In this document: positions 8,739-15,890 of the stretch, one piece after another
Numbering within the stretch: position 1 is the stretch's first letter
How the letters are laid out: the number at the start of each line of letters is the position of its first letter
Assembly: GCA_027622975.1 (NCBI GenBank)
Contig: JAQBVN010000002.1
Location: 1-64,000, forward strand
Length of the DNA: 64,000 bases
Source of the DNA: Bacteroidota bacterium
GTDB taxonomy: Bacteria; Bacteroidota; Bacteroidia; Flavobacteriales_D; Sanyastnellaceae
Direction of reading: 5' to 3'
Notes under the pieces: model-generated
The model's input: only the letters and a program-made list of their open reading frames with translations
What the model was told of the DNA's origin: nothing
Database searches by the model: none
Made by a program: the position numbers and the translations under genes

Positions 8739-9379
8739 GGACTTGGATGTTTTTCCCGTCTTGTGGTTGGGCATGGGGCCCAAGTCGTGGCTGGCATGTT
8801 GATGTCGAGCACCTCCCGCTTTTGAACCTCATGACTTTCGCACATGGCGTGCACGTGAACTTCGTTGACTTGGTCTTCAAACAGGTCCATCATTGCCTTG
8901 TTTTCGATGAACCAATGGAAAGGCTGGCGCGGCAAGCGCTGGGACTCAACGTGGATGTAAGTCACGTCAAGTTCCACTTCTTTGCCGATCCAATGCCAAT
9001 GAATGGGGGTTCCCTCGGAGGCACAGTTCAGATTCATCTTCACCCATGCAAACAGCAAGGAATCCGCATGGACCCATTCGCGTTCATCCCCAAGCCTCAG
9101 AGGGACGAGACTCTCTAGGGAGGATGACTTGGAGCGGTTTGGGCTGCGAAAATCATCCAGTGATTGCTCCAAATCGTCCGTAAACACGCGAATGGTCGTT
9201 TGCAAGGTGTGAGAGGACTCGCGCCAATGGATGTCGGTGCGAGAAAAATGGAAATTGTGATTCGCGGTCCAGCCCAACAGGCTTACCAAGCCTGCCAAAC
9301 ACATCGAGGCCATGAAACCCTGCATGAGGATCTGTCGCTGAGGTCGCAATGTGCGAGATGTCAAAAGTTGTCTTCGCAT
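8735..9379 (-). CDS. DUF6702 family protein, probably secreted or membrane-anchored
   Basis: The N-terminus has a basic stretch followed by a hydrophobic segment (ILMQGFMASMCLAGLVSLLG), fitting a signal peptide or membrane anchor. The mature part opens HNFHFSRTDIHW and carries IRVFTDDLEQSLDDF, the conserved signature of the Bacteroidota-specific DUF6702 family, usually read as ...RLFTDDLE. Later come WHWIGKEVELDVTYIHVE and a beta-rich tail. No function is established for the family. I chose the ATG at 9379 because an upstream extension would run into the divergent nrnA gene and carries no family similarity. It is coupled to nth through an ATGA overlap. A possible promoter -7 element (TACATTTG) lies at 9426-9433 on this strand, without a clear -33 partner. 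Confidence 0.7.
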   Translation of the reverse strand: MRRQLLTSRTLRPQRQILMQGFMASMCLAGLVSLLGWTANHNFHFSRTDIHWRESSHTLQTTIRVFTDDLEQSLDDFRSPNRSKSSSLESLVPLRLGDEREWVHADSLLFAWVKMNLNCASEGTPIHWHWIGKEVELDVTYIHVESQRLPRQPFHWFIENKAMMDLFEDQVNEVHVHAMCESHEVQKREVLDINMPATTWAPCPTTRREKHPSP

Positions 9380-9443
9380 GGATGTGAATGCTTTGCCAGG
9401 GGTCTTCGGATGACCCCCGCTTGTGCAAATGTATCTTTCTCCC

Positions 9444-10487
9444 ATGGAAGATGTCTTTTCATCACCCAAGGTCTTGGCATTGAGGGATGAGGTCTTGGCT
9501 GCGAGCCACGTTGCCATCACTGCGCATCGGTCACCAGATGGCGACGCGGTTGGCAGTGCCCTGGCCTTGCGACACTTGCTGAGCGGCCTCGGGGTCAAGT
9601 CCACCGTGGTGTTGCCCGATGCCTATGCTGCGTTTTTGCACTGGATGCCGGGGCATGAGCAGGTGGTGTTGCATGAGCAGGAGCCCGTGCGTTCGGAACA
9701 CATCATCCAAAACTCAGAAGTTGTGTTTTGCTTGGATTTCAACGCATTGTCAAGGGCTGGTCACATGGCTGGCATCCTCGAGGCTGCCTGTGCTTCGGCA
9801 ACCCTGGTTGTCATGGTGGATCACCATCAGGAACCAGAGACGTTTGCCGACTTGATGTGTTCAGATCCGCGGGCAGGGAGCACGGCTGAGTTGGTGTTTC
9901 GCTTGATGTGTGCGTGGGGGGAAGAGCAGCGAATGACCCAGGAGATGGCGTCGTGCTTGTATTGTGGGCTCATCACCGATACGGGGAGTTTCAGATTCCC
10001 ATCGGTCACCCCAGCTACGCATCGAATGGCGGCGTCATTGCTGGCAACGGGGATGGATCACAGCAGGGTTCATAGCTTGGTGTACGACACCAATCGCCTT
10101 GATCAAGTGCAACTTACAGCTTATGCATTGAGTCAAAAGTTGCAGGTTTTTGCACCTCATCGCACTGCCGTCATCAGCCTGAGTCTGGAGGAACTGGAGC
10201 GATTCAATGCCCAAAAAGGAGACACCGAAGGGTTGGTGAATCGCGCACTGTCGATTGAAGGCGTCAACTTGGCCGTGTTTGTCAAAGAGGATGTGGGTCG
10301 GGTCAAAATGAGTTTTCGTTCCCGGGGATCCTTCAGTGTGCGTGATGTGGCGGCAGAACATTTTCATGGCGGAGGACATCACAATGCCGCAGGTGGAGCA
10401 TGTGAAGGGGAGTCGTTGGGCGAAGTCCTGTCGCGCTTGGAATCTTTGATCCCCGAGTGGTCCCACCGGTTGCAATACGACGACTGA
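9444..10487 (+). CDS. nrnA: DHH-family phosphoesterase, NrnA-like (nanoRNase / pAp phosphatase)
   Basis: NrnA proteins degrade very short RNA oligonucleotides and dephosphorylate 3'-phosphoadenosine-5'-phosphate in the cytoplasm. The 347-residue product shows AHRSPDGDAVGSALAL (metal site), the DHH motif MVDHHQ at 126-128, CGLITDTGSFRFPS, and the DHHA1 substrate-binding motif HGGGHHNAAGG near the C-terminus. I chose the ATG at 9444; a GTG at 9423 would add seven residues. The stop overlaps the next gene's ATG by one base (TGATG), so the two are probably co-translated. An adjacent FKBP-like lipoprotein recalls the nrnA-gldI neighbourhood of gliding flavobacteria, from memory. Confidence 0.9.
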   Translation: MEDVFSSPKVLALRDEVLAASHVAITAHRSPDGDAVGSALALRHLLSGLGVKSTVVLPDAYAAFLHWMPGHEQVVLHEQEPVRSEHIIQNSEVVFCLDFNALSRAGHMAGILEAACASATLVVMVDHHQEPETFADLMCSDPRAGSTAELVFRLMCAWGEEQRMTQEMASCLYCGLITDTGSFRFPSVTPATHRMAASLLATGMDHSRVHSLVYDTNRLDQVQLTAYALSQKLQVFAPHRTAVISLSLEELERFNAQKGDTEGLVNRALSIEGVNLAVFVKEDVGRVKMSFRSRGSFSVRDVAAEHFHGGGHHNAAGGACEGESLGEVLSRLESLIPEWSHRLQYDD

Positions 10488-11575
10488 TGCAACCTTGGTG
10501 GGAGAACCGCATCCCGATGTGCGAACAGGGAGAGTTCAAGGGCTTTCCGCGTTCATGGAAGTTGCTTGTTGCATGTGCTTTGCTGGCCGTGTTCTCATGC
10601 CATTCTCCGGCTCCACAGCGCCCTGAACTTCCCCGGGAGGATCAAATCATGCGTGATGTTCAAAGTGGCATGGCTCGATTCAATGCGGAACGTTTTGCCT
10701 TGGAGAGATCGGTTCTCGATTCTTTGTCTCGGCCTTATGAGGCCAGGGTCGAATTGCCCGGGGGGTTATGGATGGTTTGGTTGAGGGAGGCACATGAAGG
10801 ACAGCCAGCATCGCTTGGAGAACAAGTCAAGATGACTTGGTCGGCTTATGCCCTCGACGGGGACTCTCTCTGCGGAGGGCGAGAGCTGTTCCAAGCAGGA
10901 GGTGGGGGTGTTCCACAAGCCTTTCAAGAGATGTCGCATCTTCTTGTGCCCGGTGATTCAGTGATGTTGTGGGCGCCATCCAATGCCGCTTTCGGGGTGC
11001 GAGGGGTTCCTGGATGCATCGCTCCCTACACGCCTCTGATTTTGCATGTTGGATGTAACGTTGGCTCAGGGAATCCAAGACAAGGCTTGAAACAGGAGCT
11101 GGTCTCAGAAGACTCCGAGGTGTGGGCTTTTGCTGGGGGGCAAGAGGGGGGTCGTGTCAGCCATGTGATGGAGTTAGACGATGAAGATGAGCGCGGTTGG
11201 CTCACTGGATGGGTTCGACGTTCAGGATTGGAACAAGCGCAAGAGGTTGTTCCTGGGGTGTGGTGCCTTCCATTGGAGGATTTGGGGCACCCCCGGCCGA
11301 ATGTCCTCCATCGCATGACGTTGAAGACGCAGGCCGTTTCGGCATTCCGGCCGGAGGAGGATAGACCAGTCAGGGAAACATGCATGGAATGGGTTCCCGG
11401 AGCGCCAGATCAAATTGTGCCAGCTTTGGAAGTGGCCCTCGCGTCTTGCAAGAGTGCATCCCATCTGATGGTGTGGGCTATTTCCTCTCAAGCGTTTGGG
11501 CAGAAGGGTGTGCCTCAAGCCGGAATTCCTGCGTCGAGTCCTGTGTGTTTTGAGGTGACTTTGCACAGCTTGTGA
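10487..11575 (+). CDS. Lipoprotein with two degenerate FKBP-like domains (GldI-like context)
   Basis: The 362-residue product starts at an ATG overlapping the nrnA stop. It has a signal peptide ending in the lipobox LAVFSC (acylated Cys38). Two stretches resemble the core of FKBP peptidyl-prolyl isomerases: PGDSVMLWAPSNAAFGVRGV...IAPYTPLILHV at about residues 155-190, and LMVWAISSQAFGQKGVPQ...IPASSPVCFEV at the C-terminus. In FKBPs the matching region reads like ...LIIPSELAYGxxG...IPPNATLVF. Key aromatic active-site residues are not all visible, so activity is doubtful. Gliding flavobacteria carry an FKBP lipoprotein, GldI, beside nrnA; this gene sits in the same place but is longer and duplicated. 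The assignment as a GldI relative is an inference. Confidence 0.6.
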   Translation: MQPWWENRIPMCEQGEFKGFPRSWKLLVACALLAVFSCHSPAPQRPELPREDQIMRDVQSGMARFNAERFALERSVLDSLSRPYEARVELPGGLWMVWLREAHEGQPASLGEQVKMTWSAYALDGDSLCGGRELFQAGGGGVPQAFQEMSHLLVPGDSVMLWAPSNAAFGVRGVPGCIAPYTPLILHVGCNVGSGNPRQGLKQELVSEDSEVWAFAGGQEGGRVSHVMELDDEDERGWLTGWVRRSGLEQAQEVVPGVWCLPLEDLGHPRPNVLHRMTLKTQAVSAFRPEEDRPVRETCMEWVPGAPDQIVPALEVALASCKSASHLMVWAISSQAFGQKGVPQAGIPASSPVCFEVTLHSL

Positions 11576-11647
11576 GCTTTTGCAAGCTTTGTCAACGCCT
11601 TCACAATCTGTGTTTTATTCTGTCATCCTAGGGCCGCCGGCGTCCGT

Positions 11648-12130
11648 TCATTCCAGGGATTTTCCATGGGAATGCTGGTTGGCCCATCGCTTGACCCATT
11701 GAGCAGCCGCGTGGTCAAGCATCTCGTAGACCTTGGCGAATCCTTCCGGGCCACCATAATACGGATCTGGAACTTCGTCCTGATCGAGCACAAGATGAAT
11801 CTTCTCCAACCGGGAGATTTCGCCCTTGGCAAGGCTCTGAATGTCCTGGAGGTTGTTGCGATCCATAGCCAGGATCACATCAAATGTGTCCAAGTCTTTT
11901 GCGAGGATAGGTCGTGATTGTTGGGTCCGAATGTCGATTCCCCGTCGCCGCATTTCGCGCTGGGCACGTTGATCAGGTGGTTCGCCTTGATGATGTGCGC
12001 TTGTGCCGGCAGAATCGACTGTCCAACGTAGCCCAGATTTTTGGATGTGCTCTCTGAAAACGCCTTCTGCCATGGGCGAACGACAAATGTTGCCAAGACA
12101 TACAACCAGCAATCGTTGACTCGTTTTCAT
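11648..12130 (-). CDS. Low-molecular-weight protein-tyrosine phosphatase
   Basis: The 160-residue cytoplasmic enzyme has the P-loop CLGNICRS near the N-terminus (nucleophile C11, R17 in the CX5R motif) and the general-acid aspartate D122 in PDPYYGG. These features define the arsenate-reductase-like LMW-PTPase family, which dephosphorylates phosphotyrosine; in bacteria it often counteracts polysaccharide-export tyrosine kinases. No kinase partner is visible in the window. It is transcribed in the same direction as dnaA, but a strong terminator lies between them. Length is normal for the family. Confidence 0.92.
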   Translation of the reverse strand: MKTSQRLLVVCLGNICRSPMAEGVFREHIQKSGLRWTVDSAGTSAHHQGEPPDQRAQREMRRRGIDIRTQQSRPILAKDLDTFDVILAMDRNNLQDIQSLAKGEISRLEKIHLVLDQDEVPDPYYGGPEGFAKVYEMLDHAAAQWVKRWANQHSHGKSLE

Positions 12131-12161
12131 GGTTTGAATTTCGTTGTTTCAGCCTCTGCGA

Positions 12162-12192
12162 CAAAAAAAAAGGACCTCCTTGGAGGTCCTTT
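12162..12192 (-). terminator. Strong rho-independent terminator after dnaA
   Basis: AAAGGACCTCC (minus strand, 12192-12182) pairs perfectly with GGAGGTCCTTT (12179-12169) across a two-base spacer, and is followed on the minus strand by a run of nine T in total. It sits 42 bp beyond the dnaA stop and isolates dnaA from the phosphatase gene. It would also work less well for transcripts coming the other way. Confidence 0.85.
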
Positions 12193-12234
12193 CTTTGTCA
12201 AAAGACTGGGATGTGCGTTGTGAATCGCGCCGGC

Positions 12235-13671
12235 TCAATGAATGGCCAACTTCTTTTCCAGGTCTTCGAGATACTTCCGGAAATGCTTGTCGGTCTCGCT
12301 CAAGTTGTTGACCGTTCGACATGCGTGAAGCACTGTTGCGTGGTCCTTGCCTCCGCAATGCAATCCAATGTTTGCCAATGAGGATTTGGTCATCTTCTTG
12401 GCGAAGTACATCGAAATTTGTCGAGCCTGAACGATTTCCCTTTTGCGAGTTTTGCTCTTCAAGAGTTCAATGGGAAGGTCGAAGTAATCACAGACCACTT
12501 TTTGGATGTAGTCGATGCTCACCTCACGCGCGGTATTCTTGACGAATTTGTCAATCATATGCTTGGCCAAATCCAAGGTGATGGCTTTGCGATTCAAGCT
12601 CGCTTGCGCCACGAGGGAGATGAGGGCACCCTCCAGTTCTCGGACGTTGGTCGTGATGCTGTAGGCCAAGTATTCAATGACTTCTCTAGGCAATTCGATG
12701 CCATCAGCATACATCTTCTTTTCCAAGATGCCCATGCGCGTCTCCAACGATGGGACTTGCAAATCAGCACTCAAGCCCCATTTGAAGCGAGACAGCAGAC
12801 GTTGCTCCATGCCCTGCATTTCGACCGGTGGTTTGTCAGTGGTAAGCACGATTTGCTTGCCAGTTTGGTGCAGGTGGTTGAAGATGTGAAAAAATACGTC
12901 TTGGGTCTTTTCCTTGCCGCTGAAGAATTGAACATCATCGATGATCAAAACGTCCATCATTTGGTAGAAATGACTGAAGTCGTTGACCGTGTTGTTGCGC
13001 ACGGCATCGATGAATTGATGCGTGAAGCGTTCTGAGCTTACATACAACACCGTCTTATCCGGCTGACGGTTCTTAATTTCTAGACCAATGGCATGGGCCA
13101 GATGGGTTTTGCCCAATCCGACACCTCCATAAATCAACAAAGGATTGAAGGCAGTCCCTCCAGGTTTGTGGGCTACAGCGTATCCGGCACTTCTTGCGAG
13201 TCGGTTGCACTCCCCTTCGATGAAGTTGTCGAAGCTGTAGTTGGGATTCAGGTTGGAATCAATGTTGAGCTTGCGCAGTCCGGGAATCACAAAAGGATTC
13301 TTGATCGGGGCCGGTTCGCCCACAACTGGCATGGCTACCTGCGCATTCCGTGTGGCCCTGACCTCGGTGGTGGGCACGTGAACGGTGTAGGGGCTGCTCG
13401 AAGCGCCTTCATGGGCATGTTCCATGATGATGCTGTATTCCAAACGCGCTTCCGCCCCCAGTTCTTTTCGCACGGTCTTTCGCAGAAGAGACACGTAATG
13501 CTCTTCAAGCCATTCGTAGAAGAATTGGGAGGGAACCTGAATCGTCAACACATGTCCGTCGAGCTTCACGGGCTTGATGGGAGCGAACCACGTTTTGAAC
13601 GCTTGTGCACTGATGTTGTCTTGGATGACAGACAGGCATTTCGCCCAAACATTGACGTGGTCTGGATTCAT
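12235..13671 (-). CDS. dnaA: Chromosomal replication initiator DnaA
   Basis: DnaA binds DnaA boxes at oriC and opens the duplex to start replication. Domain I is seen in VWAKCL...FKTWFAPIKP. The AAA+ domain has Walker A GGVGLGKTHL and Walker B VLIIDDVQFF. The C-terminal DNA-binding domain carries TTNVRELEGAL and the DnaA-box signature GGKDHATVLHACRTV. I prefer the ATG at 13671 (478 residues) because MNPDHVNVWAKCL matches usual N-termini; ATGs at 13713/13716 would add about 15 residues. It stands alone, with a terminator behind it and a palindrome-rich region in front. No copy of the consensus TTATCCACA box was found upstream by eye. Confidence 0.97.
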   Translation of the reverse strand: MNPDHVNVWAKCLSVIQDNISAQAFKTWFAPIKPVKLDGHVLTIQVPSQFFYEWLEEHYVSLLRKTVRKELGAEARLEYSIIMEHAHEGASSSPYTVHVPTTEVRATRNAQVAMPVVGEPAPIKNPFVIPGLRKLNIDSNLNPNYSFDNFIEGECNRLARSAGYAVAHKPGGTAFNPLLIYGGVGLGKTHLAHAIGLEIKNRQPDKTVLYVSSERFTHQFIDAVRNNTVNDFSHFYQMMDVLIIDDVQFFSGKEKTQDVFFHIFNHLHQTGKQIVLTTDKPPVEMQGMEQRLLSRFKWGLSADLQVPSLETRMGILEKKMYADGIELPREVIEYLAYSITTNVRELEGALISLVAQASLNRKAITLDLAKHMIDKFVKNTAREVSIDYIQKVVCDYFDLPIELLKSKTRKREIVQARQISMYFAKKMTKSSLANIGLHCGGKDHATVLHACRTVNNLSETDKHFRKYLEDLEKKLAIH

Positions 13672-14013
13672 GTGAAACGGGTGAGAGGTTGAAACTGATG
13701 AAGCGTCGAACATCAAGTGTGCGTCGCTTCAAACTCAGTGCGAATGTTTGGAGAAACTTTCTCAAAAAAAAATTTCTACCCCCTTGATTTTTCAAGATTT
13801 CTGACACCCGGTGACGCACGTTTTTCCGGTTGGATGATATGTTGCAACATAATGAAGTTAGTTCATTTTCGCGAGGGAGTCTGTCATAGACACTTAGTCA
13901 GGGGTTTGGGATGGAGTTGTTCATGAACCACTTGAACAGGGGTGCTTGCGTTTGGCGGTCACGTTCTGTCACATCATCTTTGTCATCACCCTGAATTCAT
14001 CTGATCCAATGTC
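13672..14013. promoter_or_regulatory. Palindrome-rich intergenic region between dnaA and a thioesterase gene
   Basis: This 340-bp divergent region holds no gene I can support. It contains an A/T-rich stretch at about 13765-13800 that includes a CTTGA-TTTT-TCAAG hairpin. At 13838-13851 there is a perfect 14-bp palindrome TATGTTGCAACATA. An adjoining inverted repeat, AATGAA-gttag-TTCATT, spans 13851-13867. Further on is the short palindrome GTTCATGAAC near 13919-13928. These are candidates for regulatory sites of dnaA, or for origin elements, but no DnaA-box consensus supports an origin call. Confidence 0.5.
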
Positions 14014-14457
14014 ATGAATGCGTCCCCACATATTCACAATCTCAGGGTTCGATATGCGGATACGGACCGGATGGACATGGTGTATCACGGTACGTATGCA
14101 GCCTATCTCGAGGCCGCCCGGGTGGAAATGCTTCGGGACATTGGTTGGGTGTATGCTGCCATGGAAAAGGAGGGTGTGTTGCTTCCAGTCGTGCGTCTCG
14201 AACTGAACTATCTCCAACCGGCCAGGTACGATCAAGAACTTCAAGTTCATACCATCGTCGAAGGTCAGCCTACTTCCAAATTGGTCTTGCGTTGCGAAGT
14301 CAAGCACAACGATCAATTGTTGGTGCAGGGGCGTGTCGTGTTGGTGTTTGTCGATGCGGGAACGGGGAAGCCCCGGAGACCGCCAGCAGGTTTGGTAGAC
14401 GACATGGCGTCACACGCCTTGATTGAGTCGGCCACTCAAGATGAAGGGAGAGATTGA
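14014..14457 (+). CDS. Acyl-CoA thioesterase, YbgC/4HBT hot-dog family
   Basis: The 147-residue protein opens with VRYADTDRMDMVYHGTYAAYLEAARVE, the signature of the 4-hydroxybenzoyl-CoA thioesterase/YbgC family, including the catalytic Asp before the VYH turn. These cytoplasmic enzymes hydrolyse short- or medium-chain acyl-CoAs. The ATG at 14014 sits just before the conserved block, so the start is well placed. The gene diverges from dnaA and converges on the queuosine mannosyltransferase-like gene. In proteobacteria ybgC belongs to the tol-pal operon, but no tol gene is seen here. The substrate is not determined. Confidence 0.88.
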   Translation: MNASPHIHNLRVRYADTDRMDMVYHGTYAAYLEAARVEMLRDIGWVYAAMEKEGVLLPVVRLELNYLQPARYDQELQVHTIVEGQPTSKLVLRCEVKHNDQLLVQGRVVLVFVDAGTGKPRRPPAGLVDDMASHALIESATQDEGRD

Positions 14458-14508
14458 CAAGGGGTCAACCATACGACCAGGGGAGCAATGTGGTTGGGAA
14501 TGTCTAGG

Positions 14509-14590
14509 GTCAACGCCTTTGGGTTAACGCTTTTGGTTTCAACGCTTTTGTTTTCAACGCTTTGTGTAAACCCTTTGTGTAAACGCTTGA
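14509..14590. repeat. Array of six degenerate 13-15 bp repeats (core AACGCTTTTG)
   Basis: Six consecutive units share the core AACGCTTTTG or close variants. Core starts are at 14512, 14526, 14541, 14556, 14569 and 14582, so spacing is 13-15 bp. The fifth unit is the most diverged (AACCCTTTG). The array lies in the 176-bp gap between two convergent genes, about 0.8 kb from dnaA, and encodes nothing I can support. The regular spacing resembles iterons or a multi-site protein-binding array, but it could be simple expanded repeat DNA. Confidence 0.75.
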
Positions 14591-14633
14591 GGGATTTCCT
14601 GGTTCAGGATACAATTCCGGAAAGAGATTCTTG

Positions 14634-15890
14634 TTAGATGGGTTTTCGTCGCTCCAGCGCTTGAAGCATGGCGTCATCATACCTTTTGGTCAATGCGCTC
14701 CATGTGAACGTGCCGGCATGTCTGCGATAGTCATCAGCAGTCAGAGGCCAATGATCATAGGCCCGCTCGGCCAAAGATTTCACCCATTCGGACGACGACA
14801 GGAACCGATGACCCCTCGGCATGGTTTCCACATATGCATGAGCTTCGGGCACCCAAGGGATGGTGCCTGAGGCCATGGCTTCCATGATCGAGATTCCAAA
14901 ATACTCTTGTCGTGGGTGAATCGGTGCAATGTCTGCCCGCTCGAGCCAAGCGTGGTAGTTGGTTTCATCTTCGACGTATCCCCAATGGATGCATCTGGAT
15001 CCAAGATCGTCTTTCAAACCATTCCACTCGTCAGGCAGTCGTTCCGGAGCTCTCCCGAGAAATGCGAATTGGGCTGGAATATCTTCGGAAACCACACATC
15101 GCGCAAATGCGGCGAAGGCCTGTGTTCCTTTGTCATCAGACCATCGATGGTTCCAAATCACCAAGGGGGGCTTGGCTGGCTTCAATTCAGCAGGAAGGTT
15201 CAGGGCCAAGGTTGAGCCGGCTTGGTCGTCTGCCTTGGTTTGCAATACCGAGTTGGCAAGAGAGGCAGAAACTTCGGACGTTGAATCAGAAAGTGAGGGT
15301 GGGTTTGGAAGATTGAATCCAATGGGAAGTATGCTGGATTTGTCAAGAATCGTTTTTGCTACTTCGACGGGACGGGGCTTGGGCAATCTGCCGACAAACG
15401 CCTCTGCCGCAATGAGGAATACGTCTCGATGGTGCTTGGAGTTGAACCAAACTGCGTCTGCAGCCAAGGCCGAGGTGATGTTGATGTAGCCGTACGTGTG
15501 ACTGCGACCGTTGCTCGCGTCGTCATCAAAGGTGGACCATGGAAACGTGAGCTGGTTTTCATGGAAGTACACGATGAATGTTGCGCTCGACCAAGCAGGT
15601 GGAAGCAACCCACGAAGCTGAGCGGCATCGCACATGTCAGTTGTGATGATGAGATCGGGAGTGTCGCGATCTCCTTCCAACGATGCTTCACGGCGAATTT
15701 CCAGAGCCCAGGTGGTTGCTGCACCGTGCATTCGCCACTTCCAGTGTCTTCCAGGCAATGTCCGCAATTCAACCTTGTGTCCTTGTTGTTTCCACATCTG
15801 CTGCACGCCCTTGGCCCAATGCGCATGGGAACCTTCGTGCAGAGGGTCAAGGATGCAAATGTTCAAAGTCGGTTTCAGGCGTGTCATCAT
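14634..15890 (-). CDS. tRNA-queuosine alpha-mannosyltransferase-like glycosyltransferase (DUF3524 / GTDC1 family)
   Basis: The N-terminal half matches the DUF3524 family, now named after the animal enzyme QTMAN (GTDC1), which adds mannose to queuosine in tRNA-Asp. Visible signatures are ILDPLHEGSHAHWAKG, LPGRHWKWRMHG, TTDMCDAAQL, YFHENQLTFPW, NITSALAADAVWFNS and HRDVFL. The C-terminal half is a GT-B glycosyltransferase domain: WNHRWSDDKGTQAF, FLGRAPE, and HPRQEYFGISIMEAMASGTIPW, where the sugar-nucleotide-binding Glu lies. Length is about 418 residues. Start options are ATG 15890 or 15887; the longer open frame to 15908 begins with TTG. It overlaps the upstream nuclease-like gene by about 40 bases and is the last gene of a long minus-strand run. 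Family membership is strong; the bacterial tRNA substrate is inferred. Confidence 0.8.
   Translation of the reverse strand: MMTRLKPTLNICILDPLHEGSHAHWAKGVQQMWKQQGHKVELRTLPGRHWKWRMHGAATTWALEIRREASLEGDRDTPDLIITTDMCDAAQLRGLLPPAWSSATFIVYFHENQLTFPWSTFDDDASNGRSHTYGYINITSALAADAVWFNSKHHRDVFLIAAEAFVGRLPKPRPVEVAKTILDKSSILPIGFNLPNPPSLSDSTSEVSASLANSVLQTKADDQAGSTLALNLPAELKPAKPPLVIWNHRWSDDKGTQAFAAFARCVVSEDIPAQFAFLGRAPERLPDEWNGLKDDLGSRCIHWGYVEDETNYHAWLERADIAPIHPRQEYFGISIMEAMASGTIPWVPEAHAYVETMPRGHRFLSSSEWVKSLAERAYDHWPLTADDYRRHAGTFTWSALTKRYDDAMLQALERRKPI

Noticed and set aside
11575-11590. Weak hairpin AGCTT-TTGC-AAGCT after the FKBP-like gene
   Set aside because: The stem is only five pairs with a short T run, too weak to call a terminator.
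13672-14590. Calling oriC here
   Set aside because: dnaA, an A/T-rich stretch, palindromes and repeats are present, but no consensus DnaA boxes were seen and skew cannot be measured by eye, so no origin is annotated.
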